A stretch of DNA of 47,766 nt from Treponema sp. (GCA_024680155.1 JAILCM010000146.1:1-47766), one strand, 5' to 3'; positions 25,006 through 34,992 are shown, counted from the first letter of the stretch. Translations and numbers: made by a program. Notes: a model not told the origin generated them from the letters alone.

Positions 25006-28000
25006 ATGAGCGATTCTACGGACAATACAAACGAACTTGATACATACGGTGTTTGGGTGAAACACGGTGCTGCTGAAGATAATAAAGATTCAGAAAAATT
25101 AGATGGACTCGAAGATTCTTTGGATTTACCGGAATTTGATGACGATTCTGATTTTTCAGATATGTTTAAAGATGATTCACAATTTGTATCGGAAGCAGAT
25201 TCAGAAAATGCGGATAATACAGAAGAAACTCTTACAGAAGATGAACTTGCAAATATTACAAATGGAAGCAGCAATTTTACTTTTGAAGAAACTACAATAG
25301 ATGCGTCAGAAACTTTTGACGACTCAATCGACAGTTCTTTTGATGATTCGTTTACCCCTCAGGAAGATGCTCTTACACAAGAAGAAGAACCAGTTCCTGT
25401 AACAGAAGAAAGTCCTGTAGAACCAACTGAAAGTATAGAAACCGATACTACAGAAGAAGAAATCAGCTTAGATGATTTTGATGCCCCTGCTCAAGAAGAA
25501 GAAGTAAGTTTTGGCGATAATGAAGAAATCTCGCTTGATGATTTTATGGATGAAGGCTTTTCTGATGAATCAGTTGCTTCTGGAAATAACGGTTTTGCAG
25601 CAGATGCAATGCCAACTTCAAGTGGTTCAGAAGAAATTTCACTTGATGACTTCCTTGATGGCGACAGTTTTGAAATGCCAGAAGCTCCAGCCGCTAAAAA
25701 AGAAGAAGTAATTCCAGATGCACCTCCACTTGAAATGGACATTTCTTTTGATGATTCAGCTGATTCTGTTCAGACAGTAGAAAATAACGAAGCAGATGAT
25801 CTTTCTATTGATGATGATTTTGATTCTGCTTTTGAAGAAGAAGTTTCAGAAACAGTAGAAGAAAAAACAGAAGAAGTTCATGCAGACAGCAGTTCAGTTT
25901 CTATGGATACAGAAGAAGTTGACCTTTCTGATTTTGGTATTGATGAAGAAGCTGAAGAAACTCCAATCACACAAAATGTTGACGAAGCTAAAGCAAAAGA
26001 AGTTGTTGTTGACTATGATTTGAATGTTGGAAATGCAAATGAAACAGCACCAATTGTAAATCAGATTAAGGATATAGAAGAACCAGAGCAGAATAATATG
26101 ACAGAAGAAGTTAAGGAAGAAGTAAAGAATGAAAATGTGGAGACAGTGAGCACTTCCCTTCTCCAGCAGATTGTAAATGATCTTTCGGGTCTTAAAAACG
26201 AAATTAATGAACTTAAAACAAATCTTGCAGAATTAAGAGCACGCGAAAATACAGCTGCAGTTTCTCAACCTGAACCAGCCGTAGTAGAAGAAAGCGTTAT
26301 TGAAGATCCTATTGTTGACGCAATTCCAGAAGAACAGCAATTTTCGGGCGGATTCTTTGGTGATGACGACGGTGATGATACAATTGCACTTTCAAGCGAT
26401 GAACTTTCTAACATCCTTACAAATGCAAACTTTGAAGAAACTGTTGCCGAAGTTTCAGCAGAACCAGAAGAAGAAGAAACAATTACAGACGAACCAGTTG
26501 TTACAGAAAACGAAGAGCCTGTTTTTGAAGAAACTGCTGTTGATGAATCATTTGGAGACGATGCAATTATAGAAGATACAATTGCAGAAGAACCTTCAAA
26601 AGAAACAGAAAATTTTATTTCGGAAGAAAGTTCAGATATGTCTTACAACTTTGACGAAGACAATCTTGAAGAACCAGATATTGAAAACTTTGAAGTTTCA
26701 TCAGAAGAAATTGAAGAAACAGAAGACGATCTTCCATCTGAAATTTCAATTCCAAAAGAAGATGAAATGTTCGTAGAATCTTCTTCGGATGATTTTATGG
26801 AATCAGTTGCAGACTCAACTCCAGAAACAGAAGAAACTATAGAAGAAACTCCAGCAGAAATTGAAGAATTTAATGATGCTGAAATTATTGAAGAAACAGA
26901 AGAGCCTATTATAGAAGAAACAATTGAAGATACTTTCAGTGAAGAACCAGTAATCGAAGAAACATTGACAGATAAACCTGTTATTGAAGAAACTATCGAT
27001 GAAACGTTTACTGAAGAACCTGCAATTGATGAAACTATCGAAGAAACAACAGTTGAAGAACCTGTTATTGAAGAATCATTCGCAGAAGGTTCAGTTGAAG
27101 AACCAATTATCGAAGAAAGTTTTGCAGAAGAAACTATAGAAGAGACTCTTCCAGAAGAAATTGCAGAAACTACAGAAGAAGACGATGGAATTATTACTGT
27201 AGATTCAATTATTGGAATGAAAACTGAAGAAATCACAGAAGAAAACGGATTTGCTTCGGTTGATGATTTTACAGAAGAAACTACAGAAACAACCGAAGAA
27301 CCTCAGCCTGCAGAAACTTTGGATGAAGAAACTTTTGCTACAACAGATGACTTTATTTCAGAAGAATCAATTGAAACCGAAAGTTCTGAACCAACAATTG
27401 AAGAAACTCTTGATGAAAATCCGATTGACGAAGCATTTGCAAGCGTTACCGATTTTACTGAAGAAGAAGCCGCAGAATCTCCTGTTGAAACAACAGAAGA
27501 AACTCCAGTTGAAGAAGATTCTTTTGCAAGCGTAGAAAGTTTTGCAGAAGATACAGTTACAGAAGAACCAGCAGAATTTGTAGATGAAACTCCTGCTGAA
27601 GAAGATGATTTTGCTTCTGTAGACAGTTTTGCTGATGAACCAGTTTCTGAACAGATTGAAGAACCTGCAGTTCAAGAGCCAGTATTTGAAGAAGAACCAG
27701 TTGCCGAAGAAACAATTACAGAGGAACCTGATTTTGAAGCTCCAGTTTCTGAAGAACCTGTTGTAGAAGAAACTGTAATTGAAGAAGAAGCTCCTGCATT
27801 TGAAGAAACCGCAGTTGATATTGAAGAACCTGCTGACGAAACAGAAAACAATATCAATTATCTTACAGAAAAAGCTGCACCAGCAAATGATAATACAGCA
27901 GACTTTAATTCAGATTTGAAGAAAGATATTAAATCAGTACTTCTTTATATGGATCAGCTGCTTGAAAATCTTCCAGAAGAAAAGATTATTGAATTTGCAA

Positions 28001-28056
28001 AATCAGATGAATTTACAACTTACAAAAAACTTTTCTCTGAATTGGGATTATCTTAA
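25006..28056 (+). CDS. 1016-residue acidic repeat protein, unknown scaffold-like
   Basis: The family is not recognised. It has no signal peptide, so it is probably cytoplasmic. Residues 1-150 are acidic. Residues about 150-310 carry repeated EISLDDF-type motifs (EISLDDFDAP, EISLDDFMDEG, EISLDDFLDGD). Residues about 380-415 form a heptad coiled coil (LLQQIVNDLSGLKNEINELK). Residues about 615-945 are a long run of EEPVIEETxxE-like repeats. The last 50 residues look folded (DIKSVLLYMDQLLENLPEEK ... FAKSDEFTTYKKLF). The start has AGGGGA 5 nt before ATG. The next gene overlaps by one base. The shape, an extended acidic chain with a coiled coil and a compact end, suggests a tether or hub; this is inference. 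Confidence 0.85.
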   Translation: MSDSTDNTNELDTYGVWVKHGAAEDNKDSEKLDGLEDSLDLPEFDDDSDFSDMFKDDSQFVSEADSENADNTEETLTEDELANITNGSSNFTFEETTIDASETFDDSIDSSFDDSFTPQEDALTQEEEPVPVTEESPVEPTESIETDTTEEEISLDDFDAPAQEEEVSFGDNEEISLDDFMDEGFSDESVASGNNGFAADAMPTSSGSEEISLDDFLDGDSFEMPEAPAAKKEEVIPDAPPLEMDISFDDSADSVQTVENNEADDLSIDDDFDSAFEEEVSETVEEKTEEVHADSSSVSMDTEEVDLSDFGIDEEAEETPITQNVDEAKAKEVVVDYDLNVGNANETAPIVNQIKDIEEPEQNNMTEEVKEEVKNENVETVSTSLLQQIVNDLSGLKNEINELKTNLAELRARENTAAVSQPEPAVVEESVIEDPIVDAIPEEQQFSGGFFGDDDGDDTIALSSDELSNILTNANFEETVAEVSAEPEEEETITDEPVVTENEEPVFEETAVDESFGDDAIIEDTIAEEPSKETENFISEESSDMSYNFDEDNLEEPDIENFEVSSEEIEETEDDLPSEISIPKEDEMFVESSSDDFMESVADSTPETEETIEETPAEIEEFNDAEIIEETEEPIIEETIEDTFSEEPVIEETLTDKPVIEETIDETFTEEPAIDETIEETTVEEPVIEESFAEGSVEEPIIEESFAEETIEETLPEEIAETTEEDDGIITVDSIIGMKTEEITEENGFASVDDFTEETTETTEEPQPAETLDEETFATTDDFISEESIETESSEPTIEETLDENPIDEAFASVTDFTEEEAAESPVETTEETPVEEDSFASVESFAEDTVTEEPAEFVDETPAEEDDFASVDSFADEPVSEQIEEPAVQEPVFEEEPVAEETITEEPDFEAPVSEEPVVEETVIEEEAPAFEETAVDIEEPADETENNINYLTEKAAPANDNTADFNSDLKKDIKSVLLYMDQLLENLPEEKIIEFAKSDEFTTYKKLFSELGLS
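26850..27840 (+). repeat. in-frame acidic repeats (EEPxIEETxxE)
   Basis: GAAGAA-rich codons encode degenerate repeats of Glu-Glu-Pro-x-Ile-Glu-Glu-Thr, with hydrophobic residues spaced regularly. The repeats differ at the DNA level, so they are old rather than recent copies. Nearby units such as DSFASVESFAED and DDFASVDSFADE form a second repeat class. Confidence 0.8.
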
Positions 28057-28979
28057 TGGGATTGCTTAGTACATTGGAGGGGAAACACTTCCCCTCTGAA
28101 GTAAAAGCAACAGAACCAGAGCAAAAATCACAAGCCGTCGCTAACAAAGAAAACATTGGACTGTTGCAAAAAACATTAAAACTTTCCGCAAATCAAAAAC
28201 AAGATTCCACAAATATTTCTCAAACTCTTTACAATTATAATCTTTTATTTTGTGCACTTTTTGAAAAACACGAAAATCATTTTTTAATTACAAACAGTTA
28301 CAATCTTGATTCAAAATCAATTTTTTCTTCCTGGTCAACAGAAGACTTTTGGAAAGGAAGCGTAAAACAAAAAAACTGCTGGCAATATTTTTACAACGAC
28401 GACAATTCTCTTTCACAATTTTATCAGTTTTTTTCTGTTGAACTTAAAGACAAAATTCAATCAATCGCAATCTTTTTTACGAACGAAGATAATATAATAA
28501 TAACTGGAAGCGAACAAAAAATTGAAAAACTTCCCTATTCGTTCGCAGATGAACTAAAAAATTACTTTAACGCTCAAAACAAAGACAATAACACATTCAA
28601 CGCTCACAATATTCAAAATCCAGAAAATTTTTATACTTACAAACTTAAAATTGATATTGAAAAAATTATAGATTCAACTCTTTCTAAAAATATTACTGAT
28701 AACAGTCAGACAGAATTATTTGAAAAATCAATTTGTAATGAATTGCAAAACAGAATCTATGCTTTTTTTTCGTATCCAAATTGCTGTATAAAAAAATCAA
28801 ATACAATTATAAATGCAGTTATTTATTCTAAAAATGAAATTAAAGAAGAATTAATCCAAAATCATTTTATATATTCTATCAAAGATTTTGCAGAAGAAAA
28901 TTCAAGTCTTTTAATAATAAATTTTGAAGGACAAGCTCATACAATCACTGAAATTCTCGAATTCTTGCAGGCGGAATAA
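28056..28979 (+). CDS. unknown protein of the Maf operon
   Basis: The family is not recognised. The ATG overlaps the upstream stop (TAATG), so translation is coupled to the acidic protein. The 307-residue product has no signal peptide or membrane helix. It begins with a polar 70-residue segment, then appears as an alpha/beta fold (CALFEKHENHFLITNSYNLD, IQSIAIFFTNEDNIIITGS) rich in Asn, Phe and Lys. The gene ends one base before the proposed TTG of the first Maf gene. Its place between an acidic scaffold-like protein and two glycosyltransferases suggests a partner of one of them; no catalytic motif was seen. Confidence 0.75.
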   Translation: MGLLSTLEGKHFPSEVKATEPEQKSQAVANKENIGLLQKTLKLSANQKQDSTNISQTLYNYNLLFCALFEKHENHFLITNSYNLDSKSIFSSWSTEDFWKGSVKQKNCWQYFYNDDNSLSQFYQFFSVELKDKIQSIAIFFTNEDNIIITGSEQKIEKLPYSFADELKNYFNAQNKDNNTFNAHNIQNPENFYTYKLKIDIEKIIDSTLSKNITDNSQTELFEKSICNELQNRIYAFFSYPNCCIKKSNTIINAVIYSKNEIKEELIQNHFIYSIKDFAEENSSLLIINFEGQAHTITEILEFLQAE

Positions 28980-28980
28980 A

Positions 28981-30468
28981 TTGAACATTGAGTTTTTACA
29001 AGCAAAAAATGGAGAAAAAACGTTTTGTATAGATAAAGTTTTTTTTCATTCAAGTTATGCGCCTTCAAAAGAAGCAGAAAGATTTGTAAATACAATTCAA
29101 TTTCCGTATAAACCACAAACTATTTTTATTGTTGAACCAGGATTCTCTTACACCTATGATTTTTTTAAGCAAAAATTCCCAGAATCACAAATTGTTTGTA
29201 TAAGATTATTAAAAGATCTCGAGCCTCAAAACGAATGGGATTCAACAATAAATTTTACGCAAGAAATTTTTGAAACTGAACTATTAAATAATTATGATGA
29301 AAGCAAGCTTTTAAAAAGTTTCATGGTTACCTGGACACCGACAGCAACTTTATTTAAGAAAGAAAACGATTTTATCTGGAAAACTTACAAAAAATGCCTT
29401 GATTCTGCAAAAACACTACTTATAACTAGACAATATTTTGAAAAAAAATGGCTTTATAATTCATGCAGATTTTTTTCTTTATTAACAAATACGTATATAA
29501 TCAAACAAAACAATAATTTTCCAATTGTAATTACAGCTTCCGGACCAAGTTTAAAAAGCGCCCTGCCCGTATTACAACAACAAAGAGAAAAGTTTTTTTT
29601 AATTTCTGTTTCTTCATCGCTTAGCGTCTTACTTGCAAATAAAATAACTCCTGATTTAGTTGTTACAACAGATGGCGGTTTTTGGGCAGCTGAACATTTA
29701 AAACTTTTAGTAAATAAATACAATAATATTCCAGTTGCAATTACAAGTGAAGCTTTTGTTCAACCGCAAATTCTTATGAACAATCCTGTAATTCCATTGC
29801 GTTATGTAGACGGAATTTCTGAAAACTTTTTTATAATTACAAAAACATCTTTTATAACAGCTCAACGAAACGGAACAGTTTCTGGAACCGCGCTCAATTT
29901 TGCAGAATCAATAACAAATGGAGAAATTTTTCTTTGTGGTTTAGATTTAAGTGTTTCAAAAGGATTTCAGCATTCACAGCCAAATGAATTAGAAAAAAAC
30001 AACAGTATTTATGATAATAGAATTAAAAATAAAAATTCGCGTACAGTAAGACAGGAATTTTCTACAGCGGGATTAGACATTTATTTAAATTGGTTCTGCA
30101 ATCAAAAATATAAAAATCAGACATTTAGAATAATTGAAAACAATAAAAATAAAATTAATGGAATTGAAGATATAAATGGAAAACAGTTCGAATCAAAACT
30201 TAAAAAACGCGAAAAAATCGATAAAAACGACGTAATTCAAAAAAGCGAAAAAATTTCTCCCGCAAAAAGACACGAAAATTGCAAAAAAATACTTGAATTT
30301 ATTGAAAAAAATCAAAATTCCGAGGAGTGGAAGCAACAAATTTTCCCAATTGATTATGTTTCTATTTATCATGCCGAAAATATAAATGATAAAGAAAAAC
30401 TTTTGAAAAACCTTGATGAAAAAAATCAAAAGTTAATAGAAAGATTGCGGAAAATTTTAGATGTGTAG
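28981..30468 (+). CDS. Maf/DUF115 motility-associated glycosyltransferase 1
   Basis: This belongs to the Maf (DUF115, 6-hydroxymethylpterin pyrophosphokinase-like) family, which transfers nonulosonic-type sugars to flagellin Ser/Thr in several bacteria. The core motif is FPIVITASGPSLKSALPVL, followed by LANKITPDLVVTTDGGFWA and GEIFLCGLDLSVSKGFQHSQ. The track start (28924) is a TTG that overlaps the upstream gene by 56 bp. The TTG at 28981, with GGCGGA 5-6 nt upstream, is preferred and gives 495 residues. The protein is Lys/Asn-rich at its C-terminus. It overlaps the second Maf gene by 8 bp. A role in flagellin glycosylation is inferred; the sugar and target are unknown. Confidence 0.85.
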   Translation: MNIEFLQAKNGEKTFCIDKVFFHSSYAPSKEAERFVNTIQFPYKPQTIFIVEPGFSYTYDFFKQKFPESQIVCIRLLKDLEPQNEWDSTINFTQEIFETELLNNYDESKLLKSFMVTWTPTATLFKKENDFIWKTYKKCLDSAKTLLITRQYFEKKWLYNSCRFFSLLTNTYIIKQNNNFPIVITASGPSLKSALPVLQQQREKFFLISVSSSLSVLLANKITPDLVVTTDGGFWAAEHLKLLVNKYNNIPVAITSEAFVQPQILMNNPVIPLRYVDGISENFFIITKTSFITAQRNGTVSGTALNFAESITNGEIFLCGLDLSVSKGFQHSQPNELEKNNSIYDNRIKNKNSRTVRQEFSTAGLDIYLNWFCNQKYKNQTFRIIENNKNKINGIEDINGKQFESKLKKREKIDKNDVIQKSEKISPAKRHENCKKILEFIEKNQNSEEWKQQIFPIDYVSIYHAENINDKEKLLKNLDEKNQKLIERLRKILDV

Positions 30469-31978
30469 ACTTTACGGTTCAACAATGCGGGCAAAATCAG
30501 GAACTCAAATCCCCGTTTTTTTAAGCGGAAGGACAATTGAATCGCGTTATAATCCTGAAAATGATGCAGAAAGACTTTTATCTACTATTGAATCAGCTAA
30601 AAAATTCTTTCTTGTTCTTGGGATTGGTTCCGGTCTTTTTATTAAAAAACTTCTTGAAAATAATCCTTATTGTTTTGTGCTTGGCGTAGAAAATTGTGAT
30701 GAAAACATTGATTTTTTACTCCAGCTTGATTCTGTGAAAAGTTTACAAAAGAATGAAAGATGCTATTTTTGCAGTATAAATCAGATTGAACAAACTTTGC
30801 CAAATTTGTATGTTCCTGCATTTTATGGAGATATGCAGATTATTGAACAACGCGCATGGATTAATGAAATAGGCAATCAATTTACACAGGTACAACAAAA
30901 AATTCAGAATGCAATTAGTTTTATTTCTGCTGATTATTCGGTACAAACTCATTTTGGAAAAATATGGCAGGCAAATATAAAAAATAATATCATAAACACT
31001 GAATACGAGAAAGTTTTTCCAGCCCCAAAAATTGATACAACCAAAAAGGCCGTAATAATTGCGGCAGGCCCAACTCTTGATGAAAAAATACAAAAACTTA
31101 AACTAGAGCGTAATTCCAGCTTTATTATTGCAACAGACACCGCTTTTTCTACTTTATTACGCAATAATTTAAAACCGGACGCAGTTATTTCTATAGACGG
31201 TCAGCATATTTCGCAGACGCACTTTATTCACAAAACTGATTTTAGCGATACAATTTTTATTTTTGATCTTACTTCAAATGCAAATGCAGTTAGATATGTA
31301 CAAAATCAAGGTGGAAAAGTTTATTTTTGTAAAAACGGACATCCGTTGAGCAAAATTGCAGCAAATTTTACAAATGAACCAGACAAAATTCCAAATCTTT
31401 ACACAGGAAGCGGAACAGTAACAATTGCCGCAACCGATTTTGCAATTAAAGCTGGATTTACAAAAATTGAAGTAATTGGAGCTGATTTTTCTTACAAAAA
31501 TAATAAGCCTTATGCTAAAGGAACTTATCTGGATTCAATTTATTTTAAAGAAAGCAATCGTCTTAATACGTTTGAGCAGAAATTTTCAAAATTGATGTAC
31601 AGAACAGAACTTGAAAAAATTGCAGAAAACACATTTACCACAAAAGTTCTAGAATCATACAAAATTTCTTTTGAAAAATATTTAGAAGATTGTAATTTAA
31701 AATTCACAAAAGAAGACGACATTTACAAAATTGAAAACAATCTTCCACAAAAAAATGAACTTGCAGATTTACGTCCAGCTCATGTTAATTCAACTAAATT
31801 TGTTGATTATATAAATCAAAATTATTCAAATAGTAAAAAGACATTTTCAGCTTTAAACGAAGTCGAACTTGCCCTTCTCCCTGCTGCCGCTTTTTACAGG
31901 CGTACAAAACCTGAATTCGGCAATAATGCAAATGAATTTCTAAAACTTGCATACTATTCTTTAGTAGGATATAATTAA
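30461..31978 (+). CDS. Maf/DUF115 motility-associated glycosyltransferase 2
   Basis: This is a second DUF115/Maf protein, 505 residues, and not a simple duplicate of the first. The N-terminal half has a Rossmann-like segment (FFLVLGIGSGLFIKKLLEN). The core has KKAVIIAAGPTLDEKIQKL, LRNNLKPDAVISIDGQH and KIEVIGADFSYKNNKPYAKG. The ATG overlaps the upstream stop by 8 bp, with GCGGA 9 nt upstream. Two different Maf proteins side by side could glycosylate different flagellins or act in sequence. No flagellin gene is in the window, so the substrate is unproven. Confidence 0.87.
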   Translation: MCRLYGSTMRAKSGTQIPVFLSGRTIESRYNPENDAERLLSTIESAKKFFLVLGIGSGLFIKKLLENNPYCFVLGVENCDENIDFLLQLDSVKSLQKNERCYFCSINQIEQTLPNLYVPAFYGDMQIIEQRAWINEIGNQFTQVQQKIQNAISFISADYSVQTHFGKIWQANIKNNIINTEYEKVFPAPKIDTTKKAVIIAAGPTLDEKIQKLKLERNSSFIIATDTAFSTLLRNNLKPDAVISIDGQHISQTHFIHKTDFSDTIFIFDLTSNANAVRYVQNQGGKVYFCKNGHPLSKIAANFTNEPDKIPNLYTGSGTVTIAATDFAIKAGFTKIEVIGADFSYKNNKPYAKGTYLDSIYFKESNRLNTFEQKFSKLMYRTELEKIAENTFTTKVLESYKISFEKYLEDCNLKFTKEDDIYKIENNLPQKNELADLRPAHVNSTKFVDYINQNYSNSKKTFSALNEVELALLPAAAFYRRTKPEFGNNANEFLKLAYYSLVGYN

Positions 31979-31981
31979 TCT

Positions 31982-33340
31982 ATGAAAAATCGCTTGATTC
32001 TTGTTTATGGTGTTGTTGTTTCTTTAATTTACGCTTTTGCCGTTGGATTTTTTGCTTTTAATCTAATTTCGGAATACAAAAATGGATATGAACGCACTCA
32101 AATTACGTTTGATACAATGGTGCACAATATAAAATCTTCTGTTCAAAAAGCGAATCCCCAAACTTTTAATGACGACATGATAAATTCAATCGGTTCGCTC
32201 AATGATTATATGTCTATAGAAGTAAAAATCAACGGGCAGACATTTATTAATTATCCGGACCACGAAATAGCTGGCGGAAAAATGACACGGTCTCTTTTTA
32301 AAACTGACAACGTAAATGACAATAATATTTATGTAAATGCAAATCTTTATCTTTTAAGACCTTACACAATTTTTGCTTATGCAAGGATTTCTTTTTTGAT
32401 TATTTTAGTAACTACTTTAATTACAATTATTATCTTGATTTATTTTAATTTTGTGGAAAAACAACTCACTGGCTCAAGTAGTAATGAAGAATCAAATGAA
32501 GACGATGATGAAACTGACGAAGTAAAAAACGAAATTGAATATTATAAAGAAAGTGATGCAATAGATGAAAATTCAAAAATTATTGAATCTTCTCAAAATC
32601 CAGAAAACACACAAAATCAGGATACAACTCAAACTGACGAACAGCAAAAAAAAGATGGTGAATTAGATATTCCAAATTATGATGAAGTGGAAGAAGAATT
32701 AGAAGAAGCATCATCAGAAGAAAAAGAAGAAATTAAACAAGAGCAAAAAGCAGAATCACAGGAAGAAGAAGTTTCAAAACCAGAAGCCGTTCTTCCTTCC
32801 GAAGAAGTAAAACCAATGCATATAGAAACGCTCGAAGAAAGTAAACCTGCTGGACTTTTTTCTCCAACAACAGGATTCGGATGGCCACAATATTTTAATA
32901 CTCGCCTTGAAAATGAACTTAGACGAGCAACAGCTTCCGAAATTGATCTAGCGTTGTTCCTTATTAAAATTCCACGAATGGATAAACATGACGAAACAAT
33001 TCTTTCTATTTGCAAATATCTTTCGGAACAGTTCCAGTTTACTGATTTGCTGTTTGAATTTAAGGATGATAGTTTTGCCGCAATAAAAATTGCAATGAAT
33101 CTTGATGAAGCACTAACCTTTGCAGATAGAATTCATGAAAAAATTGAAAAACAGCTTGCAATTTTGGATTTACATTGTTATATCGGTATTTCTACAAGAA
33201 CAATACGCTTAATTTCGGCAGATAGAATTCTAAAAGAAGCAGAAGAAGCTCTTGTTCACGCTCAGGCAGAACCAGATTCTCCAATTATTGCATTTAGAGT
33301 TAATGTTGATAAATATAAAGAATTCGTAGAAAAGAACTAA
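31982..33340 (+). CDS. membrane protein with degenerate GGDEF domain
   Basis: The 452-residue product has two membrane helices (LILVYGVVVSLIYAFAVGFF; ISFLIILVTTLITIIILIYF) enclosing a periplasmic sensor of about 100 residues. A long acidic linker (DDETDEVKNE ... SSEEKEEIKQE) covers residues about 160-280. The C-terminal 160 residues resemble a GGDEF domain (QYFNTRLENELRRATASEID; YIGISTRT). The GGDEF signature reads FEFKDDSF, so cyclase activity is very unlikely. It could bind nucleotide or protein instead. It is the last gene of the acidic-protein operon, 3 bases after the second Maf gene. It shares its stop codon bases (CTAA) with the convergent TPR gene. Confidence 0.78.
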   Translation: MKNRLILVYGVVVSLIYAFAVGFFAFNLISEYKNGYERTQITFDTMVHNIKSSVQKANPQTFNDDMINSIGSLNDYMSIEVKINGQTFINYPDHEIAGGKMTRSLFKTDNVNDNNIYVNANLYLLRPYTIFAYARISFLIILVTTLITIIILIYFNFVEKQLTGSSSNEESNEDDDETDEVKNEIEYYKESDAIDENSKIIESSQNPENTQNQDTTQTDEQQKKDGELDIPNYDEVEEELEEASSEEKEEIKQEQKAESQEEEVSKPEAVLPSEEVKPMHIETLEESKPAGLFSPTTGFGWPQYFNTRLENELRRATASEIDLALFLIKIPRMDKHDETILSICKYLSEQFQFTDLLFEFKDDSFAAIKIAMNLDEALTFADRIHEKIEKQLAILDLHCYIGISTRTIRLISADRILKEAEEALVHAQAEPDSPIIAFRVNVDKYKEFVEKN

Positions 33341-33954
33341 GACAAACTTTGAGATTCTTTAGCTTTTAAGGCATCTTCCTCAGCTTTTTTTATAGCATCG
33401 AATTCTTTTTGGAATTTGTCTATATTCGTACTTTCAGGGAATTTTTCTTTTAGAATTTCATACTGTTCTTTTGCTTCATCAATTTTTCCTTGGGCCACTA
33501 AAACAGAAATATAATTTTCCAGGTAAGTTGAATCGTCAGGATTTTTTTCCATTAACTCAAAATAAAGTTTTTTAGCATCATCAAATTGAGAAGTCATAGC
33601 ATAAATATATGCCATTGAAGCAACTAAAGAAATATTATCAGGATCACGGTAAAGAAGAACTTTATAAACAGTTAGAGCTTCTGACCAATTTTCCTGATAA
33701 GCATAAGTTTTTGCAAGTTTATAATACGCAGTCCAGTACAGTTCTTTATTTTTCATTGCATATTTATAATACGTCACTGCTTTTGAATAATTTTCAAGCT
33801 TAAAATATTCATCAGCAATATTCATATATTCAATATAAATATTTTTTATTCTAGCCGAATTTTCACCAGGAAGAGGAATATCAACACTTGTAGACTGACA
33901 AGCCTGAAAAAAAATCAAACTTAGAATAAAAAGAACTGTACCGAGTTTTTTCAT
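33337..33954 (-). CDS. TPR-repeat lipoprotein
   Basis: This is a 205-residue lipoprotein. The signal peptide ends in a lipobox (LIFFQACQS), so Cys18 or so would be lipidated and the protein anchored to a membrane facing the periplasm. Residues about 45-190 carry TPR repeats (YFKLENYSKAVTYYKYAMK, WSEALTVYKVLLYRDPDNI, FDDAKKLYFELMEKNPDDS, IDEAKEQYEILKEKFPEST). Such proteins scaffold others; no partner is indicated. It follows the uracil phosphoribosyltransferase gene by 3 bases and overlaps the stop of the convergent gene by 4 bp. Confidence 0.88.
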   Translation of the reverse strand: MKKLGTVLFILSLIFFQACQSTSVDIPLPGENSARIKNIYIEYMNIADEYFKLENYSKAVTYYKYAMKNKELYWTAYYKLAKTYAYQENWSEALTVYKVLLYRDPDNISLVASMAYIYAMTSQFDDAKKLYFELMEKNPDDSTYLENYISVLVAQGKIDEAKEQYEILKEKFPESTNIDKFQKEFDAIKKAEEDALKAKESQSLS

Positions 33955-33957
33955 TTT

Positions 33958-34992
33958 TTAGCCCAAAACAACCTTTTCAATTTCGTAAAGCTGTGATTTA
34001 TACAAGCCGGAAATATTGTGACCATAATCTGCAATCAACTGAATCATGTTACGTGGAGCATCTTTTGTATCGCAGCCATTCAAACGATCCCCTGCATCAC
34101 CAAGACCTGGCATAATATAAGCTTTTTCGTTCATTACAGGGTCAAGCCAAAGTGTATAGCAGGTACAGTTTTCAAGAGCGCGAGTAACACGAATTGAACC
34201 TTTGAGAGTAGAAATTGTATTAAAGAAAGAAATTGATTTTGGACGAACGCCCTGACTCTGCAAATATTTTACAACAGTTACAAGTGAACCGCCGGTTGCA
34301 TTCATTGGATCTGCAAAAATCAAATCTTTACCGTCAAGCTGTTCAAGATTAAAGAAAGATTTATTCAAATCCATGATGTATTCCATGTCTGATTCATTTT
34401 TTGTATCGTTGCGGCTGATTTTAAACAAAGCAAATGGAGTTTTGTAACCGTGACTAGAATATTCCTGAATTTCTTTAGACATAATCATACTTGGAAGAAG
34501 CGCACCACGAAGCATTACACACATTACAGAGTTTTCAATTTTGTAATCAATATCTGGAATTTTATGAACGGCATAATTCTGAACCGGGAAAGTTACCGGA
34601 GTTTTTACAATGATGTGACCTTTTTTATCAGAATGCTGATCTGTATAAGCCATGCGGAAAAGCATTTCGTATGCACGCTGACTGTAATACATAAATTCCT
34701 GATGGTCAGTACGTTCATCACGAAGTTTTGAAATTACACGTGAACATTCAGCATGAGCACCCTCTTCTGTAACAAAAGAATAAACTTTGATGTTAGGATG
34801 CTTTTCGCAAATTTTCTGCATTTCGTGGCCCATCTTATCGTAACCGGTAATAATTTTTTCTTCATTAACCGGTTCAAAAGATTTCATTGTCTCTTTGAAC
34901 ATCTCTTCAAGATTTTTCAAATCAGACATATCTTCCGATGTAAGATAACCATCCAAATCCTCTGCTTTAAGAATAATTTTGTCTTGTGCCAT
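33958..34992 (-). CDS. upp: uracil phosphoribosyltransferase with long N-terminal extension
   Basis: This would convert uracil and PRPP to UMP in pyrimidine salvage. The C-terminal 230 residues show the PRTase loop [16 protein letters not shown] (DPMxATGGS) and the uracil-binding end [15 protein letters not shown], matching UPRT. The protein has 344 residues, about 130 more than bacterial Upp. The N-terminal extension (residues 1-110) is charged and helical ([20 protein letters not shown]) and not recognised. The ATG has AGGAG 6 nt upstream. It is cotranscribed with ileS and the lipoprotein gene. The family is confident; the role of the extension is unknown. Confidence 0.86.
   Translation of the reverse strand: MAQDKIILKAEDLDGYLTSEDMSDLKNLEEMFKETMKSFEPVNEEKIITGYDKMGHEMQKICEKHPNIKVYSFVTEEGAHAECSRVISKLRDERTDHQEFMYYSQRAYEMLFRMAYTDQHSDKKGHIIVKTPVTFPVQNYAVHKIPDIDYKIENSVMCVMLRGALLPSMIMSKEIQEYSSHGYKTPFALFKISRNDTKNESDMEYIMDLNKSFFNLEQLDGKDLIFADPMNATGGSLVTVVKYLQSQGVRPKSISFFNTISTLKGSIRVTRALENCTCYTLWLDPVMNEKAYIMPGLGDAGDRLNGCDTKDAPRNMIQLIADYGHNISGLYKSQLYEIEKVVLG

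Noticed and set aside
26643-27236. Ser/Ile-rich 197-residue minus-strand ORF
   Set aside because: It is the antisense shadow of the GAAGAA-rich acidic repeats; no ribosome-binding site or gene-like composition.
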